Shown piece by piece: positions 46,210-56,065 of a stretch of 64,000 nt of DNA. Location: NCBI RefSeq assembly GCF_964026735.1, contig NZ_OZ034692.1, positions 806,001 through 870,000 of the forward strand, read 5' to 3'. The translations under genes and the position numbers were made by a program. This DNA is from Wolbachia endosymbiont (group E) of Neria commutata (GTDB lineage: Bacteria > Pseudomonadota > Alphaproteobacteria > Rickettsiales > Anaplasmataceae). How positions within the stretch are numbered: position 1 is the stretch's first letter; the number at the start of each line of letters is the position of its first letter. The notes beneath the pieces are model-generated. The model was not told the origin of the DNA, did no database searches, and worked only from the letters and a program-made list of their open reading frames with translations.

Positions 46210-47742
46210 TTACAGGGGAAGATTATCGTGCTTTTTCCATAATCTTTCAATTTTCTTATTTTTCAGTAGCTCTAATGCTTTATGGAAGTGATACCTTGTT
46301 TTACTTGGCGTTATTATATCATCAATATACCCATGTGATGCAGCGAAAAATGGATTAGCAAATTTTTCTTTATACTCTTTAATTAATGTCTGATGATCTT
46401 TTTCATGTCGAAATATAATTTCAACTGCACTTTCAGGACCCATAACAGCTATTTCAGCAGTTGGCCAAGCATAATTCATATCGCCTTTTAAATGCTTCGA
46501 GTTCATTACGATATATGCGCCGCCATACGCTTTTCTAGTGATTAAACTAATCTTTGGCACGGTTGCTTCAGCATAAGCATAAAGTAATTTTGCTCCGTGT
46601 TGTATTATATTATTATATTCTTGATTCGTGCCTGGTAAAAATCCTGGAACATCAATAAGCGTGATGATAGGGATGTTAAATGCGTCACAAAATCTAACAA
46701 ATCGTGCAGCTTTTCTCGCAGAGTCAATATCCAAACATCCTGCAAGGTGCATAGGTTGATTTGCAACAATACCAATCGTATTGCCGCCAATTCTACCAAA
46801 ACCGATTATGATATTGCGAGCGAAATCGGGCTTTAGTTCGAAGAACTTCCTTTCATCACAAACTTTTTCAATGAGTTCATACATATTATAAGGAGTGTTA
46901 GGGTTGCTAGGGATGAGAGTATTTAAAGATTCCTCAATGCCATCATCATCAACTGAACCACAATTTGGTACAGATTTTGGTGACTCTTGGTTGTTTGCTG
47001 GTAAAAAAGTAAAGAATTCACGCACCTTGAATAGCATTTCAATGTCATTGTTGAACGCAAAGTCTGCTACCCCTGTTTTGCTCGTATGAACTTTAGCCCC
47101 ACCAAGGCTTTCGTGGCTTATGTCCTCGTATGTGACTTTTTTCACTACATCTGGTCCTGTTATGAACATATATGAGCTATTTTTTACCATGAATGTAAAA
47201 TCAGTTAGCGCTGGAGAATAAACTGCACCACCTGCACATGGACCCATAATTAAAGAAATCTGTGGTATAACACCTGATGCATCTACATTTCTTTGAAAAA
47301 TTTCTCCATAACCGGCGAGGGAATTTACTCCCTCCTGAATTCTGGCACCGCCGGAATCGTTTAGCCCAATGATTGGAACTCTGGCATTAATTGCCATATC
47401 CATAATTTTGCATATCTTTTTTGCATGAGATGTGCCAAGGGACCCACCAAAAACAGTAAAATCCTGAGAGTAAACAAAAACTTTCTTACCGAAAATAGTG
47501 CCATAGCCAATCACAACACCGTCACCCAAAAAATTGGCATTTTGCATGCCAAAATCAGTTGTCTGATGTTTTACGAATTTATCGTATTCCTCAAATGAAT
47601 TTTCATCGAGCAATACACTAAGCCTTTCTCTCGCAGTTAATTTTCCTTTCTCATGTTGCTTGTTAATTCGGTCAGTGCCTCCTCCTTTTTCAGCTTCTAA
47701 TGCTTTAACTTTTAGCTCTTCTAATATTTCAAAATTTTGCAT
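46210..47742 (-). CDS. pccB: Propionyl-CoA carboxylase beta chain (carboxyltransferase)
   Basis: A 510-residue acyl-CoA carboxyltransferase. It moves CO2 from carboxybiotin to propionyl-CoA, giving methylmalonyl-CoA on the route to succinyl-CoA. Present are [75 protein letters not shown] and, in the second half, [20 protein letters not shown] and [20 protein letters not shown] with the two oxyanion holes. The alpha (biotin carboxylase) chain is not adjacent. The gene is intact inside the IS4-bounded block. Confidence 0.95.
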   Translation of the reverse strand: MQNFEILEELKVKALEAEKGGGTDRINKQHEKGKLTARERLSVLLDENSFEEYDKFVKHQTTDFGMQNANFLGDGVVIGYGTIFGKKVFVYSQDFTVFGGSLGTSHAKKICKIMDMAINARVPIIGLNDSGGARIQEGVNSLAGYGEIFQRNVDASGVIPQISLIMGPCAGGAVYSPALTDFTFMVKNSSYMFITGPDVVKKVTYEDISHESLGGAKVHTSKTGVADFAFNNDIEMLFKVREFFTFLPANNQESPKSVPNCGSVDDDGIEESLNTLIPSNPNTPYNMYELIEKVCDERKFFELKPDFARNIIIGFGRIGGNTIGIVANQPMHLAGCLDIDSARKAARFVRFCDAFNIPIITLIDVPGFLPGTNQEYNNIIQHGAKLLYAYAEATVPKISLITRKAYGGAYIVMNSKHLKGDMNYAWPTAEIAVMGPESAVEIIFRHEKDHQTLIKEYKEKFANPFFAASHGYIDDIITPSKTRYHFHKALELLKNKKIERLWKKHDNLPL

Positions 47743-47808
47743 GTAACAAAGTAATTCTTAAATCAGTTGAAGTATACATTATTTTATTAAGCTTATAAAC
47801 TCTACATA

Positions 47809-47840
47809 TAGCACTTTCTAAAGCAAATGATAAAAGTATA
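47809..47840. mobile_element. Solo end of the IS630-type element
   Basis: tatagcactttctaaagcaaatgataa closely matches the left end of the IS630 at 62202 (tatagtactttccaaagcaaatgataa). No transposase follows; it runs straight into IS481-derived sequence. Confidence 0.6.
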
Positions 47841-48181
47841 ATGGCATAATATATGAGAAATTATCATCAAAGGAGGAGTTGTGGTTAGATGTACAGTCCC
47901 AGAGTATAATGGCATAATATATTAGAAGTTACCATTAAAGGAGGAGTTGTGGTTACATGGGTGCGCCAGAACAACAGAGGAAGTAGCAAGAGCAATGCAA
48001 AATAGTCAAGAGAGCATAGCAAAGCTTGCTGAGCACTATACCAAAGACCATTATAAAATGGAAAAAACGCTTATTCACTAAAGATGTCACAATGGGCCCA
48101 AAGCAGCCAAGATCAACGGTTTTAACCAATGAGGAGGAAGCTATAATCGTTGCTTTTCGTAAACATACGCTTCTTCTGGCA
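47841..48181 (+). mobile_element. Nested IS481 fragments
   Basis: Two pieces of the same end of the IS481 element lie in tandem: 47841-47886 (interior, ggcataatatatgagaaatt) and 47887-48181 (starting at the terminal repeat agatgtacagtcccagag and running through the transposase N-terminus to HTLL). The second is cut at about 48181 by IS5-derived sequence. Confidence 0.7.
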
Positions 48182-48191
48182 GCATTCTCTC

Positions 48192-48805
48192 CTGCTTTCG
48201 TATCCTAAAATCATGCATTCGACCTCTATGCGACTTCGAAATCGACAAAATTTGCCCATTTCCCTCAATCACAATTTCGGTTTTTATCGTGGTTGTTTTC
48301 TTTTTTCCGGAATAACTTTTCTTACGTTTTTTGCTGTCTTTCGGACGCTGTATCGGTTGCTCTGTGACGTCTGCTAAAATTTTTAAATCCTCTCTGGAGT
48401 CAGCGTTCTATCCTTTTTTATAGTAATTTTTTTAGCTAATAATGGCTCCATTTTCTTCAAAAGTCGACAAATATTTGAGTTATGCAAATTAAACAAAAAG
48501 CCCAAAAATGGATCCGTTATGTACGTTCTGTAATAAATTAGAACACATAAAATCCTGTCTTCTAGCTCCTCAACATGCGATTTTCTTCCATGACATTTCT
48601 TTTTTTTCTCAAGTTTTTCCCATTCTGGACGGACTTTTTCCACGATTTTTTCAAATTCAGATGTTGTAAGCCCTGTCAATTGTCTAAAAACATATGGTGT
48701 TTTTGCTATTTTCACGTAACTTATTGCCATTTTACTCTTCTAAAATTTTCATTTTACATGCTTTTTAGTCGTTTTTACCTACTTTCTACCTTTTTGCAGG
48801 GGGTC
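48192..48805 (-). mobile_element. IS5-family copy 2, 3'-truncated
   Basis: The - strand carries the same left end (gcagggggtc at 48796-48805) and the first 60% of the transposase (MAISYVKIAKTPYVFRQLTG; start at about 48730), then breaks off inside the first catalytic region where it meets IS481 sequence. It is about 90% like copies 1 and 3 by eye. Confidence 0.8.
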
Positions 48806-48836
48806 TAAGGTTGTGAAAAAGGGTGAACTCCAAATC

Positions 48837-50445
48837 CACTGCTATTAAGTTAAGGAAGGAATGGCTAAAAATTGAACAAAAAAGTTTGTAGTGATTAAGG
48901 AGTTATGGCAAATGCTAAAACAAAATAGAGCAAACTTTAAAGTAGATAAACTCTTAGATGTAAATTAGTTAAGAAATAGCTTATTTAAAAGTCATTTTAC
49001 AGAAGATTTGACAAAAGTTGCTCCAGGAATACTGTCTTTCAGAAATGAGTAGGGTAGTATTCAAAATACGTGTTTTCTAGCCCTTTTTTGGTAATTGAGT
49101 GAACGAACATCAGATATCTTATGAAGATCAACTTTCCTCCCCTTCCTTACAACTAAAGTGTTTGTTAAAAATAACTTAGATAATTGCTCCATAACGCAAT
49201 CCATGTCCGATTCTGTAGAAAAAATATCGAAAGCTAAGTTTTTAATTGCATTAAATGAAACAGATTTATTAATGCTTTTTTCAAGCTTACTATCAGCTAG
49301 GTCTGCATTCAATGCCTCTTCTACATCTTCTGTCATAATACTTTCTAGGTTGCTAATAAAAATGGTTGACCAAAAATCCTGCTTAATAGTTTCAACACTT
49401 TTACCTGTAAAATTCTCTAAGCCTAACCTTCCTTTGAGTTTAGAAAAAAATGTTTCTATTCCCCAACGTAAGTAGTATAACTCTTCAAATTCCTCAACCT
49501 TAAATTGCTGCTCATCTAATAATGATGTAATTAGCACTTCAATTTCACCAGAGGAAAGTATGATTTTAACTAGCCTAAATTCCATTTCATCAGGTAATCC
49601 TAGCTTTCTTAGCTGCCTTGCCACTTTAATAGGTGCAGTAGCTACTGCTATTGTACTAGAGGGACTGCCCGGCTTAAACATATCGTTTACTTCACTAAAA
49701 GATGAACTTGGACAACGAATTACATAATTAATTTTCCTTTCCGTAAGCTCGGCAATAAATCGATAAGATACATACCCTCTATCACAGATTAGTAAGTCAT
49801 CTGAACTGAGGCCTTCAAGCATATCGGTTGCTAAATCAACTTCATAACTGTCACCTCTACTTAACACCGATTTTATTGCAATATTATTTAGCACATCATA
49901 ACAAGCTTCAAAGGTTGCACTTGTATAATCTTCAAACCTCTGAACTCCATTCCATACTGCTCTTGAGCCAAACTCCTCTATTACCTCATCACTTTTTGGT
50001 AGAATTAATATAGAAGCATCAAATGCAAGTACCCTGAAACCATGGTGAGTTTTAAACTCCTGATCCTGGTAATATAGGGAAACTACATCATCATTAAGTT
50101 CTGAAAATGCAGTATACTTTAGCTTCTGTCTTACTTGGGTAAAAGCACTTGCAGTAACTGTATAATCTCTCATCGTGTACAGAATAAATTCATTGAGCAT
50201 CACTTGTAATGATTTCACACTTTTTCTGAAAATCAAAATGAATACATCAATAAAAGGCAATTTTCTTTTTCGTAGAAAGTCTTTTGGTGATACTTTGTGA
50301 TCATTTATAAAGTTTAAACTTATCAATTTATTTTTTATGAATTCGATTATTGTTTTTTTTACTCATATTATTTTTCCTTTAAGTTTAGGAATTTTACTTG
50401 ATTTATTAATATAGTCCATCCTTTTCTCTTAACTTAATGGCAGTG
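48837..50445 (-). mobile_element. IS4-family insertion sequence, copy B (1609 bp, intact)
   Basis: Ends cactgctattaagttaag and cttaacttaatggcagtg; one mismatch between them. It has the same orientation and length as copy A. Its right flank is the 10-bp duplication; its left flank (aactccaaat) is unrelated. Confidence 0.93.
49061..50326 (-). CDS. IS4-family transposase (intact)
   Basis: A 421-residue DDE transposase. The first Asp is in GFRVLAFDASILILPKS (about residue 103), the second in DDLLICDRGYVSYRFIAEL (about 180), and the YREK-like block with the Glu in EELYYLRWGIETFFSKLKGR (about 285), which defines the IS4 superfamily. An N-terminal domain with RKRKLPFIDVFILIFRKSVK matches the IS231/IS4 group. 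It is the only apparently intact transposase in the window and could act on both copies. Confidence 0.93.
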   Translation of the reverse strand: MISLNFINDHKVSPKDFLRKRKLPFIDVFILIFRKSVKSLQVMLNEFILYTMRDYTVTASAFTQVRQKLKYTAFSELNDDVVSLYYQDQEFKTHHGFRVLAFDASILILPKSDEVIEEFGSRAVWNGVQRFEDYTSATFEACYDVLNNIAIKSVLSRGDSYEVDLATDMLEGLSSDDLLICDRGYVSYRFIAELTERKINYVIRCPSSSFSEVNDMFKPGSPSSTIAVATAPIKVARQLRKLGLPDEMEFRLVKIILSSGEIEVLITSLLDEQQFKVEEFEELYYLRWGIETFFSKLKGRLGLENFTGKSVETIKQDFWSTIFISNLESIMTEDVEEALNADLADSKLEKSINKSVSFNAIKNLAFDIFSTESDMDCVMEQLSKLFLTNTLVVRKGRKVDLHKISDVRSLNYQKRARKHVF

Positions 50446-50537
50446 GTGTAGACTCTATCCCTAATAAAATCAACTCCAAAACATGGTGCCGCAAAAGAAA
50501 CAGTAGATAATACAGCTAAAGCAAGTAATTTTTTCAT
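50446..50537 (-). pseudogene. Small outer-membrane protein gene, 5' part (signal peptide)
   Basis: ATG at 50537 opens KKLLALAVLSTVSFAAPCFG-VDFIRDRVYT, a signal peptide and a few mature residues, before running into the IS4 end. The 10-bp duplication 50446-50455 is the last part. It matches the 3' part at 40520-40905 in frame. GAGGG lies upstream of the start. Confidence 0.88.
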
Positions 50538-50616
50538 TATTTTACCCTCTAAATATTTATATGCATATATGAACATATAAATATTAAAAATAATATAATT
50601 ACATCATATAACTGAA

Positions 50617-51906
50617 TTATTTTATTTTCTTAATCACCTGTTTTTCTCTTGCTATCGCAAGGCTTTTTTCTGGCACATCCTCAACTATAATACTACCCGC
50701 AGCAACTGTAGAATTATCGTAAATATTAAGTGGTGCAATGAGTGAGCTATTTGCACCAATAAAGCAATTATTGCCTATGTTTGTTTCATGCTTATTTTTT
50801 CCATCGTAGTTACAAACAACTGCTCCAGCACCGATATTACTTTCACGCCCTACTTTAGTATTTCCCATGTAACTCAAATGTTTTGCCTTAGTATTTTCAC
50901 CAATTTCACTTGTTTTTATTTCCACAAAATTCCCTATTACTGAATTTTCACCTATAGTTGTGTTTTTACTTATTCTTGCAAATGGACCAATAGTAGCACC
51001 ACTTTTGATTAAACAACTTTCTAAATGTGAAAACGACAATATTTTTACACCAGGCTCAATTTTCACATCAGGACCAAAAAAAACATATGGATCAATAATT
51101 GAATCTTTAGCAATTTGTGTATCAAGAGAAAAAAAAATAGTTTCTGGAGCAACCAACGTTACTCCCGAGTCGGTAAAAATTTTTCTTTTATTCTCTTGAA
51201 AGTAAAACTCAGCCTTTATAAGGTCATTTCTATTATTTATCCCAGTTGCCTCTTCTTCACCAGTAGTAGCATAACCAACACTCAAACCATTTTTCACTGC
51301 AATTGAAACTATATCAGTTAGGTAGTATTCATTAATTAAATTATTACATTCTATTTTCTCTACTAATTCACGTAAATTTTTTGCATAGGTAACCATTACC
51401 CCAGCATTGGCTAAGAACTCTCCGTCATTATCTCTACTATTCTTTGCTTCTACGATCTCTTTTAAGGAGCAATTCTCAATAATTAGCCTACCATATTCTT
51501 TGTTGTGATCCTTAAAACCAAGGCAAACGAGAGCTTTATCTTTTAAACAATTTATCATCTTGGTTATTGTGCTGTTTTTGATAAGTGGAGTATCTGCATA
51601 CTGAATAACTACAATGCCGAGATCTGGCAGTTCTTTGAGATTTCTCATTGCAGTTTTGACTGCATTGCCTGTGCCAAGCATTGATTCTTGTGTAATTAGC
51701 TGTATATTTTCAAAGTCCTGTAATTTTTCAACCAAAGGCTGATCAACTACAACCGCTATATTTTCAGGGCTTAATTGTTTTGAGCTGTAAATCACATGTT
51801 CAAGCATGGAAAAGTTGCCTATCTTGTGCAACACCTTAGGTACATTTGAGTTCATTCGCTTGCCATGCCCAGCAGCAAGTACGATTACTGTATGAACTTT
51901 ACTCAC
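50617..51906 (-). CDS. glmU: Bifunctional UDP-GlcNAc pyrophosphorylase/GlcN-1-P acetyltransferase
   Basis: GlmU makes UDP-GlcNAc, precursor of lipid II. The N-terminal uridylyltransferase domain has VIVLAAGHGKRMNSNVPKVL and the C-terminal left-handed beta-helix shows hexapeptide repeats (GATIGPFARISKNTTIGENS; GAGAVVCNYDGKNKHETNIG). Total length 429 is slightly shorter than E. coli (456), with a reduced end. Translation starts with GTG at 51906, 3 bases after the pheS stop, so pheS-glmU is an operon. Wolbachia makes lipid II despite lacking a full wall. Confidence 0.94.
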   Translation of the reverse strand: MSKVHTVIVLAAGHGKRMNSNVPKVLHKIGNFSMLEHVIYSSKQLSPENIAVVVDQPLVEKLQDFENIQLITQESMLGTGNAVKTAMRNLKELPDLGIVVIQYADTPLIKNSTITKMINCLKDKALVCLGFKDHNKEYGRLIIENCSLKEIVEAKNSRDNDGEFLANAGVMVTYAKNLRELVEKIECNNLINEYYLTDIVSIAVKNGLSVGYATTGEEEATGINNRNDLIKAEFYFQENKRKIFTDSGVTLVAPETIFFSLDTQIAKDSIIDPYVFFGPDVKIEPGVKILSFSHLESCLIKSGATIGPFARISKNTTIGENSVIGNFVEIKTSEIGENTKAKHLSYMGNTKVGRESNIGAGAVVCNYDGKNKHETNIGNNCFIGANSSLIAPLNIYDNSTVAAGSIIVEDVPEKSLAIAREKQVIKKIK

Positions 51907-51909
51907 TAT

Positions 51910-52953
51910 TTAGCTTAGAGATGAAAAATGAAAACCATAGTGATTAAGCCAATTGATTTTATTGTCATAAAAACTTCTTAGGTCATCAATTTGATATTTT
52001 AGCATTGCCAGCCTTTCTATGCCAATGCCAAATGCGAAACCATTGTATTTAGTATGATCTATCCCAACATTCTGAAAGACATTCGGATGCACCATTCCAC
52101 ATCCAAGCACTTCTATCCATTTACTACCTTTATAACTTATATCCACCTCTGCAGAAGGCTCAGTAAAAGGGAAAAAACTATTTCGAAAACGTATCTTTAG
52201 GCCCTTATCTCCAAAAAACTCATTAAGAAAGTGATGAATAGTAAATTTTAACTGGCCCATATTGACATTTTCATTTACGTATAACCCCTCTATCTGATGG
52301 AACATTGGAGTGTGAGTTGCATCAAAATCATTTCTATACACTCTACCAGGTGCAACTATTTTAATTGGAAAGCTCTTTGCTTTCTCCATAGTTCTAATCT
52401 GCACAGACGATGTATGAGTGCGAAGCACCATTCTTTTACCATTCATTTTGTTCTTTAAATAAAAGGTGTCTTGCTCTTCTCGAGCAGGGTGATGACTCGG
52501 AGTATTTAGCGCGTCAAACACATGAAACTCATCTTCAATGTCAGGACCATCAACTGCACTAAAACCCATGTGTGCAAAAATGAGTTTTATCTCATTTGTA
52601 ACCTTGCTGAGTGGATGAATCCTGCCAATTTTTTCTGGTCTAACAGGCAATGTGATATCAACTGCTTCACTTTGCAATTTAGAGTTAATTTCTTTGATTT
52701 TTAGTGTGTTTTCTCTATCCCTTATAAGGCAGTCCAATTTGTCACGTAAAGCATTGATGATTTCGCCTAAGCTGCGCTTTTTTTCTATATTTTCTATCTT
52801 TTTTAAATTATCAAAATAAGCTTTAACTGTTCCCTTTTTTCCTAAGTATGACAGCCTAACTTTTTCTAAATCTTGCAAAGAAGAAGCACTCTCAATTTCA
52901 GAAATTGCCTTATCTTCAAGCAAAGGTATTTCACCAAATAGCTCTTTATCCAT
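51910..52953 (-). CDS. pheS: Phenylalanyl-tRNA synthetase alpha subunit
   Basis: A 347-residue class II synthetase subunit that charges tRNA-Phe with the beta subunit. N-terminal coiled coil (about 1-85), then KVTNEIKLIFAHMGFSAVDG, motif 2 (KIVAPGRVYRNDFDATHTPM-FHQIEGL) and motif 3 (FGIGIERLAMLKYQIDDLRS). The beta subunit gene is not adjacent. It is the first gene of pheS-glmU. Confidence 0.96.
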   Translation of the reverse strand: MDKELFGEIPLLEDKAISEIESASSLQDLEKVRLSYLGKKGTVKAYFDNLKKIENIEKKRSLGEIINALRDKLDCLIRDRENTLKIKEINSKLQSEAVDITLPVRPEKIGRIHPLSKVTNEIKLIFAHMGFSAVDGPDIEDEFHVFDALNTPSHHPAREEQDTFYLKNKMNGKRMVLRTHTSSVQIRTMEKAKSFPIKIVAPGRVYRNDFDATHTPMFHQIEGLYVNENVNMGQLKFTIHHFLNEFFGDKGLKIRFRNSFFPFTEPSAEVDISYKGSKWIEVLGCGMVHPNVFQNVGIDHTKYNGFAFGIGIERLAMLKYQIDDLRSFYDNKINWLNHYGFHFSSLS

Positions 52954-53100
52954 TCTTAAAACGCCAGCTCAAACTTTAATTATAGGAAAATCTTGAATAT
53001 CATCAATAACCTAAAAAATTATTATATTTCTGGCTATTAACTTATTGACTAATTATGTTAATTTATTTAGCTTTATATTAATAAATAAACTATATCTGCT

Positions 53101-54936
53101 ATGCCCAATAGTAACGCTGAAACTAATAAGAAGTATACAATAGAAGATTTGCCTCAGTTCTTTCAAAAGAAATCTGAGGACATAGGCAAAGCATTTTCTG
53201 ATGAGATAATCGAGATTGGAACTATTAGCTCGGAAAGCATTAAAAACAATATGCAGGAGTTTTCATTTAAGCTTGAGTTAAATCCAGAAGTAAATTCAAA
53301 TCCTCAAAAAGTACATGCAAAAATTTTTCATAAGATAAAAGGTTTAATAATTTTTCTTAAACCTTGCCTAAAACAGGGAGAAATTTTTAAGTTTGAGATA
53401 GAAGGATTGCAGCCTGTTTCTGACAAAAAAAACTGGTTTAGAAAAATTGCTAATGCGGCTACGGATAAGGTAAGCGCATCTCTCAGTAAAGCTTGTCACA
53501 ATGTTGTAGGAAATAAAAGAGATGCTGAAGATGAAGAAATCCGCATGTTTGTTTGGAGCATTTTTAGAGGAATCTTTGGAAGCGAAATCAATGCACAGAA
53601 TTTTGGTATAGCTATAAAGCAAGAAATATTAAAAGTTTTGCAGCAAGGAATAACAATAAAACTACGAGCAAACATTAAAGATATTAATCTAGATAATTTG
53701 CACAAAATTGAAGCAGATTTAAAAGAAAAACTAAAACAGGCAAAAAATAATGAGCAAAGCCAAGTTGCGCTGCAGGTAGCAGAGACTCAGCAAGAAACTG
53801 CACAAAATAAACAAGTTGTGCCATTTACAGGGTCATTTAGCTTTAGAGTAGCAAGAGAAATAAATTGTAAAGCTCCAGTAGTGACTGCTGCAATAGAAAA
53901 TAACATACCAAAATATAGAATTTTCTTCCCATTATCTAATTTTTTAAATGATGTAATAAGGTTATTTTTTTCAAGAACACCAAAGCTTTCTACACAAAAA
54001 CTTCTGGCTATAACTTATCACCCAGAGCCACAAGAGGCAAAGCAGGATGAAGTAAGAGAAGAAAAGAATTTAGCACCTAAAAAAAATGAAACAAGTAGTT
54101 CTGAAGTGAAAGAAAATCACACAGAAAACAAGGATATCACAGCAGAACATAAATTAACACAAGTGGAAGAGAATCGCACAAAAAAGGAACATATCACAGC
54201 AGAACCTACACTCACGCAAAGAGTAAAAAGATCTCTTGGAATAATTAATGATGACGACATACAAGCACAAAAGATTATTGCGCTAGCTAATGGTTATGCT
54301 AGAACAGAAATGATATCAAATGAAATCAAGGCTAATGACAAACAAAAAACGCTTGATGAAATATTTTGTGAAACAGTAGTAGCATACCACAATCCAAAAT
54401 ATCCGAAACTTTTAATGGAAATAACTGAATCAGTTTTTAAAACCATATTTTTAAAAGATATTTCCAAAAAACGCGAGGTCTCAGAAGAAGATATATTAAA
54501 CACTTTGAAAGATTTCAGTTTGGAATTTAATAAGAATTACTTAATGCAACAAATAGAGCGAAAGAAAGAAATGCTGAATTGCTCAATTCAGCGTAGTAAT
54601 TTTTCATGCATATCTAGTGTAAATAAAAGTGAAATACAAGAATTATATAACTTTGCACAAAAGAAAGCTCAAGATGCGATGAAAAATAATAATGATAAAG
54701 CACTAGATGAAATATTCATTAAAGTAATGAAAAATTATACAGATCAAGATCGAAAAACATTTTCTCGTATATTTGATACAGTATTTAATAGCATTTTTTG
54801 TGAAGATAAAAATCGAGATAAGATAGAAACACTCGAAGAAGTATTCAATATACTTAAGCTTGAAGTACAATTTGATGCAAAATATTTAGAAGAGAGGGTA
54901 AATGAAAAAAATGCAATTGTCTGCACTAGTACTTGA
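53101..54936 (+). CDS. Unknown 611-residue protein with a C-terminal duplicated domain
   Basis: Not recognised. There is no signal peptide; the middle (about residues 310-380) is a Lys/Glu-rich low-complexity linker with the near-repeat ENHTENKDITAEHKLTQVEE / ENRTKKEHITAEPTLTQ. The last 230 residues consist of two similar helical units: about 385-496 (DIQAQKIIALANGYARTEMI, TLDEIFCETVVAYHN, ILNTLKDFSLEFNKNYL) and about 511-608 (EIQELYNFAQKKAQDAMKNN, ALDEIFIKVMKNYTD, VFNILKLEVQFDAKYL). It overlaps the next gene by 35 bases in another frame. Confidence 0.72.
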   Translation: MPNSNAETNKKYTIEDLPQFFQKKSEDIGKAFSDEIIEIGTISSESIKNNMQEFSFKLELNPEVNSNPQKVHAKIFHKIKGLIIFLKPCLKQGEIFKFEIEGLQPVSDKKNWFRKIANAATDKVSASLSKACHNVVGNKRDAEDEEIRMFVWSIFRGIFGSEINAQNFGIAIKQEILKVLQQGITIKLRANIKDINLDNLHKIEADLKEKLKQAKNNEQSQVALQVAETQQETAQNKQVVPFTGSFSFRVAREINCKAPVVTAAIENNIPKYRIFFPLSNFLNDVIRLFFSRTPKLSTQKLLAITYHPEPQEAKQDEVREEKNLAPKKNETSSSEVKENHTENKDITAEHKLTQVEENRTKKEHITAEPTLTQRVKRSLGIINDDDIQAQKIIALANGYARTEMISNEIKANDKQKTLDEIFCETVVAYHNPKYPKLLMEITESVFKTIFLKDISKKREVSEEDILNTLKDFSLEFNKNYLMQQIERKKEMLNCSIQRSNFSCISSVNKSEIQELYNFAQKKAQDAMKNNNDKALDEIFIKVMKNYTDQDRKTFSRIFDTVFNSIFCEDKNRDKIETLEEVFNILKLEVQFDAKYLEERVNEKNAIVCTST

Positions 54937-55345
54937 TAGGATTAACTCACAGCCTCCCACACAACCTGAAACTACTACTCATCAAGCTTCACGCCCTCTA
55001 TCAGCAGCAAAAGCAAAGAAAGCTAGAACTCCACCAGCCACTAATACTGCCTTCAAATCATCGTTAGGGACTGTATTCTCCTCAAAAGAAGCTTATTTCT
55101 GCTTGTTTGTTATAGGGGTCTCTATATCAATACTTTGCTTATGGCATCTGCCACTTGGAAAAGTACCAATTTTACAGAGTTTAGTACAGGAAGGAAAAAG
55201 AGAATACATTGGGTTGACATTGAACATAGGGTTACCAATACTAATCTTGTTATGTGTTGTAAATTTGGCTGACTTTGTACGTTCTGAATATTCTGTAGAA
55301 TCTATTGGACAGGTAAATTTGAATAAACATCCTTCTCGCACTTAA
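54902..55345 (+). CDS. Unknown 147-residue protein with two membrane helices
   Basis: Not recognised. It has a disordered Pro/Thr/Ala-rich first third (SQPPTQPETTTHQASRPLSA), then two membrane segments (AYFCLFVIGVSISILCLWHL; IGLTLNIGLPILILLCVVNL) and a short polar tail. It starts inside the end of the 611-residue gene; an ATG 12 bases later is a possible alternative start. The overlap suggests joint expression. Confidence 0.6.
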   Translation: MKKMQLSALVLDRINSQPPTQPETTTHQASRPLSAAKAKKARTPPATNTAFKSSLGTVFSSKEAYFCLFVIGVSISILCLWHLPLGKVPILQSLVQEGKREYIGLTLNIGLPILILLCVVNLADFVRSEYSVESIGQVNLNKHPSRT

Positions 55346-55411
55346 GTTTACTCACAATATAAACAGGCTGTTTTAAAAGATTTTTCATGATAAAATTACT
55401 TATTTAGCTAT

Positions 55412-56008
55412 ATGTTTAAAGGAATTATCACAGACATTGGAACTATAATCGATATCACTACTAGTTCTGATTCTGATCAAATCTTCCATATAAAAACACA
55501 AAATTTATCCTCTATAAATAAAGGAGATTCAATAGCCTGCTCAGGCGTGTGTTTAACTGTTGTCGATATAATGAGCGATATATTTACAGTTCAAGCATCT
55601 CACGAAACCATAAAAATCACGAACTTAAATACATGGACAGTAGACAAAAAAATAAATCTTGAACAAGCAATGAGGCTGAGTGATAGAATCGATGGCCATT
55701 TAGTTCAAGGTCATGTTGACGGGATAGTAAAAATTTCAACAATTAAGCAAAATTTAAATTCTCATGAAATCACGCTATCAAGCCCACAAGAATTAATTAA
55801 ATTTATAGCGAAAAAAGGATCAGTGACACTGGATGGTGTTTCTCTCACAGTGAACTCAGTTGTTAATCAGGAGTTTACTGTAAACATCATTCCATACACA
55901 TGGGAGAATACAACTTTTCAGTATAATAAAGTAAATGACTGTCTGAATTTAGAAGTTGACATGATCGCCAGGTATTTGGACCAACTGATGCAACATAAAT
56001 ACAATTAA
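55412..56008 (+). CDS. ribE: Riboflavin synthase alpha chain
   Basis: A 198-residue trimeric enzyme that dismutates two 6,7-dimethyl-8-ribityllumazine molecules into riboflavin. It consists of two lumazine-binding barrels: MFKGIITDIGTIIDI...GDSIACSGVCLTVVDI and a second with DGHLVQGHVDGIVKI...GSVTLDGVSLTVNSV, then IPYTWENTTFQYNKVNDCLN. Riboflavin supply is a known trait of Wolbachia as nutritional partner. The gene is intact. Confidence 0.95.
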   Translation: MFKGIITDIGTIIDITTSSDSDQIFHIKTQNLSSINKGDSIACSGVCLTVVDIMSDIFTVQASHETIKITNLNTWTVDKKINLEQAMRLSDRIDGHLVQGHVDGIVKISTIKQNLNSHEITLSSPQELIKFIAKKGSVTLDGVSLTVNSVVNQEFTVNIIPYTWENTTFQYNKVNDCLNLEVDMIARYLDQLMQHKYN

Positions 56009-56065
56009 TTTTACAAGCTTGTTATTTATAATTACTATGTTCTGAAAACCATATAGATATAAAGT

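Larger units (their letters stand above)
40906..50445. mobile_element. IS4-bounded block (composite-transposon-like, 9.54 kb)
   Basis: Two direct 1609-bp IS4 copies enclose 6.3 kb carrying a truncated WH2 gene, proS, acpS, pccB and several IS remnants. The perfect 10-bp repeat gtgtagactc flanks only the outer ends, inside a split outer-membrane gene that can be rejoined in frame. Either the block transposed as a composite element, or a circle holding one IS4 plus the segment integrated by recombination into an IS4 already sitting in the gene. Confidence 0.8.

Noticed and set aside
40906..50445. Simple inversion between the two IS4 copies as the cause of the split outer-membrane gene.
   Set aside because: The copies are in direct orientation and the 10-bp duplication lies at both outer ends with both gene halves in the same orientation. 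An inversion would have moved one duplication to an inner flank.
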